26,004 nucleotides of DNA, taken from positions 222,668 to 248,671 of the forward strand of contig GG745349.1 in assembly GCA_000151295.1 (NCBI GenBank), in the 5' to 3' direction. Shown here piece after piece: positions 11,583 through 21,190 of this stretch. Numbering within the stretch: position 1 is the stretch's first letter; the number at the start of each line of letters is the position of its first letter. The stretch is from Allomyces macrogynus ATCC 38327 (lineage: Eukaryota; Blastocladiomycota; Blastocladiomycetes; Blastocladiales; Blastocladiaceae). A program made the translations under genes and the position numbers. The notes under the pieces were generated by a model. It saw nothing but the letters and a program-made list of their open reading frames with translations. It did no database searches and was not told the DNA's origin.

Positions 11583-11650
11583 TTTCTGTTTTTAGGGTAA
11601 CGAGGCACTGTTCTGGGACTGTGCGCGGGCTCCGGCTCGAGGTAGCCGCC

Positions 11651-11750
11651 NNNNNNNNNNNNNNNNNNNNNNNNNNNNNNNNNNNNNNNNNNNNNNNNNN
11701 NNNNNNNNNNNNNNNNNNNNNNNNNNNNNNNNNNNNNNNNNNNNNNNNNN
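11651..11750. other. Assembly gap of exactly 100 N
   Basis: A run of 100 N, the conventional placeholder for a scaffold gap of unknown size. It sits 68 bp after the Pol eta stop codon and immediately before a corrupted copy of Pol eta sequence. Confidence 0.99.
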
Positions 11751-12170
11751 ACGGTCGCGAACGCTCACGACTTTGATGTGAGGCACATGACGGTCACCGT
11801 CGCGCGGCAAAAATGACTCGGTACGCGTGATCTGCGCGAATCAATTGGTCGTCGCTCCGCGCGTGCTGATACGCGCCTGTCTCTCTCTCACACAGACATT
11901 CGCTTAGTGCACGTGGCCACCTACAACGACACGCACCCGGAAGGCACCTTCCCCGCGAAGGGGGGGCCCAAATCGCACAAGGTCTCGCTTGAAGCCTTAC
12001 CGGCGCGCATCCACGCAAATTTTTCAAATCATTGCTCGTTTTTTTCATTTTTCGAACGCGCATCGATTGTTGAGGGCTACCTCGCCCTGTCCGAGGAGGG
12101 GGAGCAGCGCCGCGTCACGGCCCCCCCCGAAAGGGGGGGGGGGGGGGAGGGGGAGGCGGGGACGAAAACG
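11751..12170 (+). pseudogene. Degraded duplicate of Pol eta introns 4-5 and exons 5-6 beside the gap
   Basis: From just after the gap the sequence aligns with 9211-9595 of the Pol eta gene, including introns 4 and 5. It is close at first (the AACGCTCACGACTTTGAT stretch) and progressively worse. Changes include TGCCCC to TGACTC (stop), TTCGTGCAC to TTAGTGCAC, added bases in G, C and T runs, and SIDEAY reading as SIVEGY, losing both catalytic acids. Near 12121-12160 it dissolves into long C and G runs, then normal sequence of the next gene resumes. Retained introns exclude a processed pseudogene. Decay towards one end beside a scaffold gap is what a poor-quality contig end looks like; a true partial duplication or a divergent second copy is the alternative. 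It should not be annotated as a functional gene. Confidence 0.8.
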
Positions 12171-12285
12171 AAAAGTCCAACGTCAAAACGGCGAGTCAGG
12201 TATTTCTCGAATGGTACTGCTCTGCGAGCTCGCGTGCCCCGTGGCAGAGCACAGGATTGTTCTCGGCTCGCAATGGTCGCGTCAG

Positions 12286-13398
12286 TTACGCGACAAAGAG
12301 CCGGATCAGGTCGGTAAGCGTGATGACGCCAAGACACTTGCGCTTGCCCGATGCGTCGTCGGCCGTGGTCAGGTAGACGCGGTGCAGCGCGCCCTGCACG
12401 ATGGCGGTGATGACGTCGCGCAGCGGTGTGGTCGGCGTGCAGGTCGCGACAGCTGGCAGCTGGCCGTGGTTCTGCGCCTGTGTGCGCGGTGGACAAGCTG
12501 GTTAGTTGACGGTCACCACAGTCGAAGGTAAAAGTAAGAAACGACGCACCTTCAAGAACTCGAGCACGGGCAAGTCGAGCGCGTCGACATTGGCCGCCGT
12601 GAGCCCGCGCAGTGCTGCGGCCGACATGGCCGCGACCAAGGCGCCGTCGGCATCCACAATCGGCACGGCCTGCACGCCCGCATTCCACATGGCCTGGAAC
12701 GCATCAAGCGCCGTCACGTTCGGGCCGATCGTGACCAGCGTCCGGTCCTTGGGCAACTGGCCGAGCGCCAAATCAGCAACTGTCTTGTCGAGATCCACCG
12801 CGCCAGGAGTCACCGATTCCGGGCGCGCGACGACATAGCGCACGATATCCGACTGCGTCACGAGTTTGGCGGGCGCCGTGGGCCCGTCTGCGACTGACGT
12901 CAAGAGAGCGCGGTGCACGGCCTTGGCGAACCCGCTGCGCAGCGTGTCGTCGAGGGTATCGTCAATGTCGCGCTCCCAGACGCGGTAGGCCTCACGCGCG
13001 TTATCGAGCGGCATGGCCAGGTCCACGGGCTGCGAGAGCGCGGCCGCACGGTCGGCGGGTGACCGCGATCCCCAAGGGGTGCGCGGACGGCCCGATTTGG
13101 CCGTGGACGCGCCAACCACGGCGCCCAACAGGTCGACCACGCTGAGCAAGCAAATGTACTGGCGCCCAGCAGCGGCGATGCCCGCGCCCGAAGTCGAGGC
13201 GGCGCGCGGCGAGACGACGGGGACCGACAGGATCTGGTGCTTTGCGAGCACAGCGAGCGCGTCCTTGATCGAGGCGGTCGAGGGCACGGCGACGAGCGGC
13301 GGGTGCGCGCGGCCCTGTACTGCAAGCGCGTCGAGCAGGGCGCGGAACGTGGTCTGGCGCAGAGGAGCGCCTTGAGTCGGAGAGGGCGACGCGGGCAT
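12286..13398 (-). CDS. Four-CBS-domain protein, AMPK-gamma/Sds23 type (346 aa)
   Basis: Two exons, 13398-12550 and 12477-12286, joined in phase 0 across a 72-bp intron (GTGCGT...ACAG). CBS-type segments are visible in order: PLVAVPSTASIKDALAVLAK with LLSVVDLLGAVVG (about residues 35-105); a divergent second unit ending KLVTQSDIVRYVV; a third, VTALDAFQAMWNAGVQAVPI (about 245-275); and a fourth ending ALHRVYL with CLGVITLTDLIRLF at the C-terminus. Two Bateman pairs with an HRVY motif are typical of AMPK gamma (Snf4) and Sds23/KING1 relatives, which bind adenine nucleotides and regulate SNF1 kinase or phosphatase. Length agrees with Snf4 (about 320 aa). I cannot separate Snf4 from Sds23 by eye, so no symbol is given. 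The 3' end lies about 115 bp from the corrupted region but reads cleanly to its TAA. Confidence 0.82.
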
Positions 13399-13794
13399 GG
13401 TCGTGCTTGACGAATGCGGTTGGACCTGCTTGGCGGTTGGGCGTGGTGCGGCTGGCCGAGTGCGGGCAGTCGCGATGGTCGACGATCGTGCTGCGGGTCG
13501 TCGAGAGTATCCTGCAGAGCGGCGTCAGGCTCGTGTCGCTGAGGAAATCGTCGTCGTCGTCGTCGTCGTCGTTGTTGTTGTTGGAGTTGGTTTAGCTCAG
13601 TTTGGCTCGTTGTGGTGTGGGTGGGGATCGGGTCGCGACAGCCGACGCGTCGTTGAGAAGCGTCGGTCGCCTCGTGCCTCTGATCACATTAGCGCTCCGA
13701 CGCCTGCTGCTGATCTCGACTTGCACCTTCGCTGCCAACAACAATCACCAACTCCAACACGCAGACGCTGTGCCTCCACTCCTGCCCGACATCC
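13399..13794. promoter_or_regulatory. Divergent intergenic region between the CBS gene and COQ6
   Basis: A 396-bp gap between two genes that start away from each other, so it must hold both promoters. It contains a perfect (TCG)8 run at 13548-13571 followed by (TTG)4 to 13583. I see no convincing TATA box and no further gene. Open frames across it look like low-complexity chance. Confidence 0.5.
13548..13583 (+). repeat. (TCG)8(TTG)4 compound microsatellite
   Basis: Eight perfect TCG units (13548-13571) run directly into four TTG units (13572-13583), inside the divergent promoter region and outside any supported coding exon. Confidence 0.95.
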
Positions 13795-15530
13795 ATGCTG
13801 CCAACACTCGCTGCAACCGTGCGCGGCCTCGCTGCACGACCATGGACCGCAGCTGCCGCCGCTTCAGCGACGCGCGCCGTCGTGACCTGCTCGCACCGCC
13901 CCTTTTCGACCGACTATGCCGATGTTGGTGAGCGCCTGTTCCTCGCGCCTGGCACAGTGATATCTTTCTGATCTCACGCGCCGATGGTCTAGCCATTCTT
14001 GGCAGCGGTGTCGCGGGTGCCGCCCTGGCCTGCGCACTGGGTGCGTTGTTGCTGTGTTGGCAGAGCAAACTTCCTTGATGCTGATCTCCTCGATCTCTAT
14101 CCAGCACAAGCGCCCGAACTCGCCGCGCACAAGCTGGCCCTCATCGACAGCGCCGACCTGACGCGCCGGTACGCGCCCGCGACCGACGACCACTGGTCGA
14201 ATCGCGTCGTCTCGCTGACGCCGCGGTCGGTGCATTTTCTGCAAGGTGCGCTCCCAACCCTATCTCGCGCGGAGATGGAGATGCTCTGTTTCCTTACTCT
14301 TGTTTGCTTCTCGGGCCCCAGAGCTCGGCGTCTGGGACGCGATCCCGTCCGCGCGGCGGCACCCCTACGAGCACATGAAGGTCTGGGACGCGTGCAGTAA
14401 CGGCCGCGCCGACTTTTCCGCGGAAACCGTGTCGTCCCCTGCGATCGCGTACATGGTCGAGGTCCCTTACCTGCAATCCGCGCTGCTCGAAGTGCTCCAT
14501 GCGCAGCACGCGGACCGCATCACCGTGCACTCGAACGCGACTGTGGCGACCCCCCTCGCGCGGGACGACTCGGGCGACACTGACGCGTACCCGCTGCTGG
14601 ACCTCGGTTCCGAAAAGATCGCCGCGCGCGTATTGGTCGGTTCCGACGGCGCGCAATCGCGCGTTCGGTCGGACCTGGTCCGCACGTCCTTCTTTGGACG
14701 CGACTATGGCCGCGTCGGGCTCGTGGCGACGGTGGCCATTGACCCGACGCAAGGCAACGCGACGGCCTGGCAGCGGTTTTTGCCAACGGGTCCGCTGGCG
14801 ATGCTTCCGCTATCGGAGACGCACTCGTCGCTGGTCTGGACGCTACCTCCTGCCATGGCGGCAAAAGCCGCGGCGTTGCCCGAGGACCAGTTTGTTGCGT
14901 TGGTGAATGCGGCCTTCTTTTACCCGCCAGCGGAACTGGCAGTGTTCTTGGGGAACGAGTTGGAGCTGGATATTGCCGAGGAGGTCGAGTGGCGGGACGA
15001 AGTGTACGAACACGGTGTCGATCTGGACCGCGTCGTGCTCCCGCCGTACGTGGAGGCGGTGCAAGACGGGTCGCGCGCGGCGTTCCCGCTGCGGCTGCGG
15101 CACGCGATGGAGTATACGGCGCACCGCGCCGTGCTGGTCGGGTACGTTCTTCGTGATTCATTGGAGATGACCGCCGCTCGGTCTCACCCCTCAGACCTAT
15201 AGCGACGCCGCGCACCTGATCCACCCGCTCGCGGGCCAAGGCCTGAACCTGGGTCTCGGCGACGTCGAGTGCCTATCGCGCACGTTCCGCGCCGCCGCGT
15301 CCACGGGTCAGGATTTGGGCCACGCGCACGTCTTGGAAGCTTATTCGCGCGAGCGGTACCCGGTCAACGCGGCCATGCTGACGGCCTGCGACGCACTGCA
15401 TCATCTGTTCGGCACGGACGCAGCGCCGGTCGCGTGGATTCGGTCGTTTGGATTGAACCGGTTCAACCAGCTCGATCTGGTCAAGCGCACGGTGATGCGC
15501 GCGACCATGGGCGAGGTGAGCATGCTGTAA
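13795..15530 (+). CDS. COQ6: Ubiquinone biosynthesis monooxygenase COQ6 (489 aa)
   Basis: FAD-dependent aromatic hydroxylase of the matrix-side CoQ synthome, which hydroxylates C5 of the benzoquinone ring. Exons: 13795-13927, 13993-14040, 14105-14245, 14322-15141, 15203-15530; introns 60-76 bp. Exon 1 encodes a presequence-like N-terminus (many Ala/Arg/Thr, no acidic residue for over 30 residues). Then comes the FAD-binding Rossmann motif AILGSGVAGAALACAL (about residues 45-60, built from exons 1-3), the mid-protein motif VLVGSDGAQSRVR (GADG/DG motif), and the second flavin motif VLVGDAAHLIHPLAGQGLNL, restored exactly across intron 4. The C-terminus has the Coq6-specific segment LEAYSRERYPVNAAMLTACD followed by ALHHLF. 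Length is near human COQ6 (468). No frameshift is seen. It converges on the tafazzin gene, whose stop is 67 bp away, so their 3' UTRs probably overlap. Confidence 0.93.
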
Positions 15531-15597
15531 GTTGGTCGATTATACTCTATTCTTCGTTGTTCGGACAATGTCGATGGGTTTATGGGAACGAGACACA

Positions 15598-16577
15598 CTA
15601 CTTGGGCGCCGGCTCACTGCCGCGCGTCGTGTGCAGCGGCGCGTGCCCGAGGGACTGGGTCTGGAGGGTTTCCATGGCGTGCTCGACTTGCGCCGTGACC
15701 CATTGCCGGTGGTCGCGCGCACTCACGAAATGCTGGTCACGCCACGCAGAAGTGTCGATGGGGTCGCCGACGACAATGTCGAGCGGGAGGAATGGCCGCG
15801 GGAGCCAACCCGCCGCGGGACCACCCTTGAGCGGGTGAATCCGTGCGAGGCCGCGATGGTAGATGGGCAGGAGCAGCGGCGGGCGCGCCGAGTCGAGAAT
15901 CAGTCGGCCGACACCCTACCGTTGAAGGTCGTGAGCAGGTGCGGCACGATCACCCGGCCGAGGGAGGAAGGGAGCGTACCCAGCGGAACGGCAGCATCGT
16001 GTCCTCCTGGTGCACTTTCCCCTCCGGGAAAATATGCACCCAATCCCCCTCGCTGAGCCGCTCCGTGGCGAAATCCATGGCGGGCTGGTAGACGCCGTGC
16101 CCACGCACAATCGGGACCGTCTTGCCCGCCGTAAAGAAGTAACTGAGCGGCGCGTTCTTGTAGCAAATTTCTTGTGCACCGAGCGTCCACCGGAGGGCGT
16201 CGACGCGCGTGTTGAAGACAGAAAAGGGCAGCGCGCCCCAGACAATCGGGTCGTCGAGCGTCGAGGCGTGGTTGGAGACTATACTAGTAGGTGGGCAGTG
16301 TGTGCAGAGGGCGGCCAGGCATGATGAGGGTCTTGGTCGAGTGTATTGGCGCGGCGCGGGTGGACAGCAACGGACCCGTGATGAGCGGCGTGACCTTGGG
16401 CCGGGCAAGGACGGCGTCGCGCAGCCGGTCGCCGCCGTGCACGTTGAGCTTGGTGAATCCGTGCACGAACAACGAGCTGGCGCCGCCGACAAGCGAGCAG
16501 ACGGCGGCCATGGCGAGGCGCCAGCGGCGGGCGTCGACGGCGACCGACAACGGGCTGGTGCGCGGCGTGATGGTCAT
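15598..16577 (-). CDS. TAZ1: Tafazzin, cardiolipin-remodelling acyltransferase (272 aa)
   Basis: Phospholipid-lysophospholipid transacylase that remodels cardiolipin on mitochondrial membranes. Exons: 16577-16376, 16278-15980, 15915-15598; introns 97 and 64 bp. Splicing gives the HX4D catalytic motif in TVSNHASTLDDPIVWG, then GKTVPIVRGHGVYQPAMDF, the WVHIFPEGKVHQ motif, and PFRWGVGRLI restored across intron 2, followed by PPLLLPIYHRGL. The N-terminal hydrophobic stretch LAMAAVCSLVGGASSLFVHG matches the membrane-association segment of the family. The ATG at 16577 gives a length close to human tafazzin (262-292 aa). An in-frame ATG at 16733 would add 52 residues with a hydrophobic, possibly mitochondrial-targeting start, giving 324 aa. 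Coq6 and tafazzin are both mitochondrial inner-membrane lipid enzymes, but their adjacency alone shows no functional link. Confidence 0.92.
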
Positions 16578-16996
16578 GGTGGCGAGTCGCAGAGTCGGCA
16601 GAGCTGGGGTTGGGGTGTGCCGCACAGCGAGTGCCGGGAGTTGCGCGGGCAGGCGAGCCGCGGGCGACGAGGAATGCCCGTCGGCGACGGCGACAGCGAC
16701 GACGGCTGCGAGAATCGGCTGGACGGTGATCAACGTTGATCAGAGTGATGTGGGCGACGCGTGGAAGGCACGGGACCGCGCCAGCGAGACATGCAAGCGA
16801 TCTCGCGCCGCAATCACCGCCGCGCATCACCTCATCGACCGCCCAGCTGCGGCCACGACGACCACGACACGCGACCCAAGTGGTTGCACCGTCCTCCACG
16901 CACGCCGGCACTTTACTTGCTGGCCTGCCGCCTGCCGCACCGCGCGTCCCAGCCCCACTGCCAACACCTCCACGCCCAACACCGCACCGACCGACA
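16578..16996. promoter_or_regulatory. Divergent intergenic region between tafazzin and ALG14
   Basis: Region of 419 bp between two divergently starting genes. If tafazzin starts at the upstream ATG (16733), the gap shrinks to 263 bp. Nothing else gene-like is seen; the sequence is C/A-rich towards ALG14, as expected for a leader. Confidence 0.45.
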
Positions 16997-17096
16997 ATGA
17001 TCCTCTTGTTCATTCCCGTCGCACTGCTCTGGCTGCTCGCGCGACACTACGCCGGCATCGGCGCGCGCTGGCAACGCGCCGCCCTCTCCGCCACTC

Positions 17097-17175
<79 letters not shown>

Positions 17176-17856
17176 GCACACGCTCATGGTCGTCCTTGGT
17201 TCGGGCGGCCACACCGCCGAGATGCTTTCGCTCGTCTCAACTATTGGCCGCGAGTTCCCGTATGCGGCACGCGTCTATGTGGCTGCGCGTGGCGATGATT
17301 TGAGCGTAGCCAAGGCGGCGCACGCCGAGCTCGCGCGATCGGACGCGAACGCCGCTGCCTACCGCGTGCGGCTGATCCCGCGCGCGCGTAAAGTCGGCCA
17401 GAGTTGGTGGAGTACGCCGTGGACGACGTTACGCGCGTGCGTGGCCGCGTTCGGGATCGTCTACGTGGACGCACCACACCTGGTGCGTTGCCGCCGCCGC
17501 GATGGAGTCGAGCCTGGAGAGGTTGCTGATGCTGCTGCCGCGCTAGATTCTCTGCAATGGTCCGGGAACGTGCATTCCGCTCTGCCTTGCCGCGGCCGCG
17601 CTCAAGGTCGGTGCGCATCGATCCGGTTCCTTCGCCGTTGCCCTCCCCCTGCCCCCGGGCTCACGACCACCGGTGTCTTCAGATGCTCGGCCTCGTCGGC
17701 ACGCGACTTCTCTACGTCGAGAGTTTTGCGCGCGTCAAGCGACTCTCCTTCTCTGCGCGCATCTTCTACCACCTGCGGCTCGGCGCGCTCGTCGTGCAAT
17801 GGCCCGCGCTGCAGACACAGTACCCGCGGTCCATATACAAAGGCATTCTCATCTGA
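16997..17856 (+). CDS. ALG14: ALG14, membrane anchor subunit of UDP-GlcNAc transferase, with polyQ insertion (239 aa)
   Basis: Alg14 anchors Alg13 at the cytosolic ER face; together they add the second GlcNAc to dolichol-PP-GlcNAc in N-glycan synthesis. Exons: 16997-17482, 17547-17606 (20 codons), 17683-17856; introns 64 and 76 bp, phase 0. The N-terminal hydrophobic helix MILLFIPVALLWLLARHY is the signal anchor. Then, after about 17 residues, 27 consecutive Gln, followed by the glycosyltransferase motif VVLGSGGHTAEML (about residues 63-75), KVGQSWWST, and LILCNGPGTCIPLCLAAAAL, the last rebuilt only by splicing. The end carries LLYVESFARVKRLSFSARI and VVQWPALQTQYP. All diagnostic Alg14 motifs are present in order and the length is normal apart from the polyQ. 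The Gln run sits between the membrane anchor and the catalytic-type fold, where a spacer should be tolerated. Confidence 0.93.
17096..17176 (+). repeat. (CAA)26 plus CAG, polyglutamine-coding microsatellite in ALG14
   Basis: Twenty-six uninterrupted CAA codons followed by one CAG, in frame with ALG14. The opposite strand reads TTG repeats, giving a spurious poly-Leu frame. A pure run of this length is expected to vary in length between strains. Confidence 0.97.
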
Positions 17857-18051
17857 CGACTTGCGAATCCAGTTCGGGTCCGAGAAAATGTGTTAGTGTT
17901 ATATTACAACGCCGACATGCCCAGGGGCACGACTGCGACCCACTTCTCAACGGCGGTGCGCCAGCGGACCGCTTAATCCAAAACGAACATGGCGGGACTC
18001 ACGCGGAACAAAATGGTAACAACAAAAGGAAACGAGAGGTCAGGTCGGCGC

Positions 18052-18685
18052 TTACTTCTTGTCGGCAGCCGCAGCGGTGGCTGCCTTCCCGCGCGGCGCG
18101 AGCGGCTGGCCAATATCCTTTCCACGCAGCTTGACGCCGAGCGCGCGCTCGAGCCGCGAGAGCACCTGCTGGTTCGGGATCGCCTTGCCCTGCTCGTAGT
18201 CGGTGATGACGGTCGATTTTTCGTTGACTTTCTGCTCACCCCAAGTCGTGGTCAGTTCACGTCGGCAGTACAGAACAAGCACAAACACTAAACGAAAATA
18301 ACGTACCGTCGCGAGCTCCTTCTGCGTCCATCCCTTGGCCTGGCGCGCCTGCATGATCGCGCGCGCCGCATCAAGCGAAACCGTCTTGGTGTGGAACGTT
18401 TCCGTCTCGCGGTCCACTTTCGCCGCGTGCCGGTGGTCGCCCGTGTGCGCGCGGTTGGCCGTGGCCTTCTTCTCCACGACGAGCGCGCCCGACGACCGGC
18501 GCATCGCCGAGTTGACGGCCGACGAGGACGTGTCGAGCCGCACTTGCGTGCGCGCGCGCACGACGATCTGGTCTGGTCATTAGGACAGGAAGCGCGCGTC
18601 AGCAAGAGTATTCTGACCGCAGCGAGATGCAGAATCCACGCGTACCGTCCCAACCAATGTTCGATTCGGGCGTGAACGAGTTCAT
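18052..18685 (-). CDS. MBF1: Multiprotein bridging factor 1 (161 aa)
   Basis: Conserved coactivator and ribosome-collision factor; bridges TBP and bZIP activators and helps keep frame on stalled ribosomes. Exons: 18685-18646, 18572-18307, 18231-18052; introns 73 and 75 bp. The N-terminal MBF1 domain ends with [20 protein letters not shown]. The helix-turn-helix Cro/XRE-type domain follows: [20 protein letters not shown], then [19 protein letters not shown] joined in phase 0, then [20 protein letters not shown]. These match the family closely. The C-terminus is a short Ala/Lys tail. The first exon encodes only 13 residues ([13 protein letters not shown]). Its start is less certain than the rest, because upstream sequence is also open in that frame, but the family usually begins within about 15 residues of a WD-type motif. 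Divergent from RMT2 over 477 bp. Confidence 0.92.
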
Positions 18686-19162
18686 GGTGACGGGAGGGCA
18701 GGTTTCGGGGCGGTGGGAGATCCAAGGCAGCGCGTTCAAGGGCGGGGAGCGGAGACTTGCGCGTGCAGCGGGAGCGGGGTCCAGCGGCAGGTCGAATTCG
18801 CGGAGGTGTTGGAGCAGGAACGACTTGTCGTTGTCGGCGGTTGGCGGTGGTGGTTGGTTTTCGGAGAGCGAGGATCGCGTTGGCGGTGGATCGCCGTGAA
18901 GCACAGGCCGACGCAGAGAAGCACAGCGACCACGTCGAAGCGCGCGTTCACGTGACAATGACGGCTCCGCCGCCGGGTAAAGGCGCCACACCAAGTCGAC
19001 TCACTCTGCGTCAGCACTGACCAACCGAGGCATGTAGCAACCCCCAGTGTGATCGCACATGAGTCTGTCAACTCAATCACGACTCCGCCGCGACACACGC
19101 CACCACGCGCCGCGGCGGCTGGCGACAACCACTGGGTGCAGCACCACGAACACGAAGCAAGC
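18686..19162. promoter_or_regulatory. Divergent intergenic region between MBF1 and RMT2
   Basis: Region of 477 bp holding two promoters. The minus-strand frame upstream of the MBF1 ATG is open to about 18994, but its sequence is low complexity and unrecognised, so it is treated as leader. No other feature is supported. Confidence 0.45.
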
Positions 19163-20270
19163 ATGGCATCAGCAGAAGAACAGCTCCTCTACGCCGCGCT
19201 CAACGGCGACCGCGCCGAGGTCGAGCGGCTGTTGACTGACGAGGACGCTGACGCGACCGTCTCTGACGACGAGGGCCGCACTGCGCTCTTCTTTGCCGCG
19301 TCCAATGGCCACGACGACGTCGTGTCGACACTGCTCGAGGTCCGTCTCCGCCACGGCCCCGTCCACCCCCGCTGATCCACATGACCAACGCGCCGCTGCA
19401 ACATCCTAGCACGGCCACCCATGGAACCTGCTCGACGTGCACGGCAAGTCGGCCGCTGACTACGCCTCAACCGACGCGGTCTACGAGACCATCGCGGCGG
19501 AGGGCGTGCGCGCCGAACGTCTGTTCATGGCGCTGCGCAAGATGCACGCCGCCCCGGCGCTCGAAGACACGAACTCGGTTTACCTCACCCAAAAACTCGT
19601 GTATACGCCCGACGGCGACCGGCTCATGGACGCTGACGGCAACGCCGTGATGATGGGCTGGGAAACACCCCTCATGCGCGCGTCTGTCGACGCGATCGTC
19701 CCCCGCGCGGGTCTCCGCGTGCTCAACGTCGGGTTTGGGCTCGGAATCTTCGACAAGATGGTCGCGGCCACACACTCCGCGGAGCACCACGTGATCGAAG
19801 CGCACCCAGACGTGCTCGCCTTCATCGCGGCCGGCCCACTGTCGAAATCGATCACCGTGCACGCCGGCACCTGGCGGGACCAAATTCCGCGTCTGATCGA
19901 GTCCGGCATCCGGTTTGACGCAATCTACTTTGATACCTACGCCGAGTACTACGACGATCTCGCCGACTTCCACCGCGCCGCCGCGCAACTGCTGGCGCCC
20001 GGCGGGCGGTACTCGTGGTTCCATGGCGGCGGTGCGAGCAACGCGCTGTTCAACGACGTCTACAGGCGGATTGCGGACGCGGATGTAGCTACGCTCGGGC
20101 TGGACGTCGAGTGGACGAGGATGGATATGGCGCCGCTGGGGGACGCGACGTGGCATGGCGTGCGCAGGAATTATTTCAGTTTGGATCATTATTGGTTGCC
20201 GGTCGCGGCCAAGCCGGTCGAGGTGGCGGCGGCCAAGGAGTCTGCGAGGAGACCGGCCAAGGCCGAGTGA
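19163..20270 (+). CDS. RMT2: Ankyrin-repeat protein arginine N(delta)-methyltransferase Rmt2 (345 aa)
   Basis: Type IV arginine methyltransferase; in yeast it methylates the delta nitrogen of Arg in ribosomal protein L12. Exons 19163-19339 and 19410-20270, 70-bp intron, phase 0. The N-terminal 75 residues form ankyrin-like helices (EEQLLYAALNGDRAEVERLL, GRTALFFAASNGHDDVV, then HPWNLLDVHGKSAADYA across the junction). The methyltransferase part has MMGWETPLMRASVDAI (about 140-155), the SAM-binding motif I VLNVGFGLGIFDKM (about 163-176), HHVIEAHPDVL with the acidic ribose-binding position, the DAIYFDTYAEYYDDL motif and YSWFHGGGASN. This order and the AdoMet motifs are diagnostic for Rmt2. Short Ala/Lys tail. 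The start is chosen because it begins the first ankyrin helix directly. Its stop is 40 bp from the convergent SWEET gene. Confidence 0.94.
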
Positions 20271-20310
20271 TTTGTGCGTGATAAATATGGTATATTCTTT
20301 TCGTGTGATG

Positions 20311-21190
20311 CTAGAGGACGCGCGTGTAGTCAGCGCGGCTGAAATGCACAATAACACCAACCTGCACGAGGGCCAGGACCGATCCGAGCGCATTGGGCAC
20401 AATGATGTTGAGGTCCGCGTGCGAGAGCCCGTAGACGGTCCACAGCGACGCGACGAGCAGCGACATGCCCGAGAGCGCAAGCGACATGCCGGCCGGGTTG
20501 CGTGTTGCGAGCACTTGTTTCTGGAAAGGTTCTGGAAGGTCAGGAACGTACGCCATGCGGGCGGACCGAGGTCGAACAGATTCGGTACGTGCCAGGAGCA
20601 CGAGCGGCGCCCCAAACATGACGACCGAAAAGACCATGGCGAGGATCCCAATGTGCCGCGTCGCCGTCGCGGCGTCGGTGAAGAAGCGTGCGTAGACGAG
20701 CACTGGGTAGATGAAGAGCGCTGCGTAGAGCAGCTGCCGTTCAACATGCGGCTGCAATGGTGCGTCGGCCGGTCAGCACCCCTAAATTACGCCCAAGGGC
20801 ACCCACGAGGAACAAGAAAGGTTCTTACTCGATTTGCCGTATACTTGTAGAACGCAGCGACGTAGACCAGGCCGAGAACGAGTCCCGTGGCGTTGACTGT
20901 GGTCACGGCCGCATCGCCGCGCAGGATGCCGTACTTGGTCCAGAGCGTGCAATTGATGATGGTCGCGATGAACGGGAACACGTCAGTCGCGCCCGTCGAC
21001 TTAGTCAAGACATACTCGCGGATGGTGCGACTAGACGCGTTTGACGGCCTCGCGTGAGCGGTTCGGTCCAGCTGGAGTGCCGAATTGGCGATGAGCCGAG
21101 GAATGGCAACACGAACGTTGGCGTCAGAAAGTAGGCAATCGTGCAAAGGGTCGCTGCGAGCGAGAGTGCTGCGTCGGCGTCAAACGGCAT
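20311..21190 (-). CDS. SWEET (MtN3/saliva) sugar transporter, seven-helix type (about 213 aa)
   Basis: Passive sugar uniporter family made of two three-helix MtN3 repeats linked by one helix. Proposed exons: 21190-21117, 21030-20829, 20751-20589, and about 20513-20311. Exon 1 gives TM1 (ALSLAATLCTIAYFLTP). The first repeat shows STGATDVFPFIATIINCTLW then TKYGILRGD and VNATGLVLGLVYVAAFYKY. The linker helix is LLYAALFIYPVLVYARFF. The second repeat shows VVMFGAPLVLLA, NPAGMSLALSGMSLLVASLW then TVYGL and NIIVPNALGSVLALVQVGVI. The paired W-T-x-Y-G motifs at equivalent positions in both repeats are characteristic. The last intron is the uncertain one: a donor at 20588 with an acceptor at 20514 keeps frame, but a stronger-looking acceptor at 20521 would need a different donor. 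Location is probably plasma or endomembrane; the sugar cannot be told from sequence. Confidence 0.87.

Noticed and set aside
11751..12170. A second, catalytically dead Pol eta gene or processed pseudogene
   Set aside because: Introns 4 and 5 are present, so it is not retro-copied. The error pattern worsens towards homopolymer garbage beside a scaffold gap, which fits poor sequence better than a gene.
12077..12688. Minus-strand 203-codon frame over the end of the CBS gene
   Set aside because: It reads the last CBS exon in the wrong frame and runs into the corrupted region. The spliced model gives a full CBS domain ending in a natural stop.
16913..17212. Minus-strand open frame with a long poly-Leu stretch, resembling a membrane helix
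   Set aside because: It is the reverse complement of the CAA repeat in ALG14 and has no other protein-like sequence.
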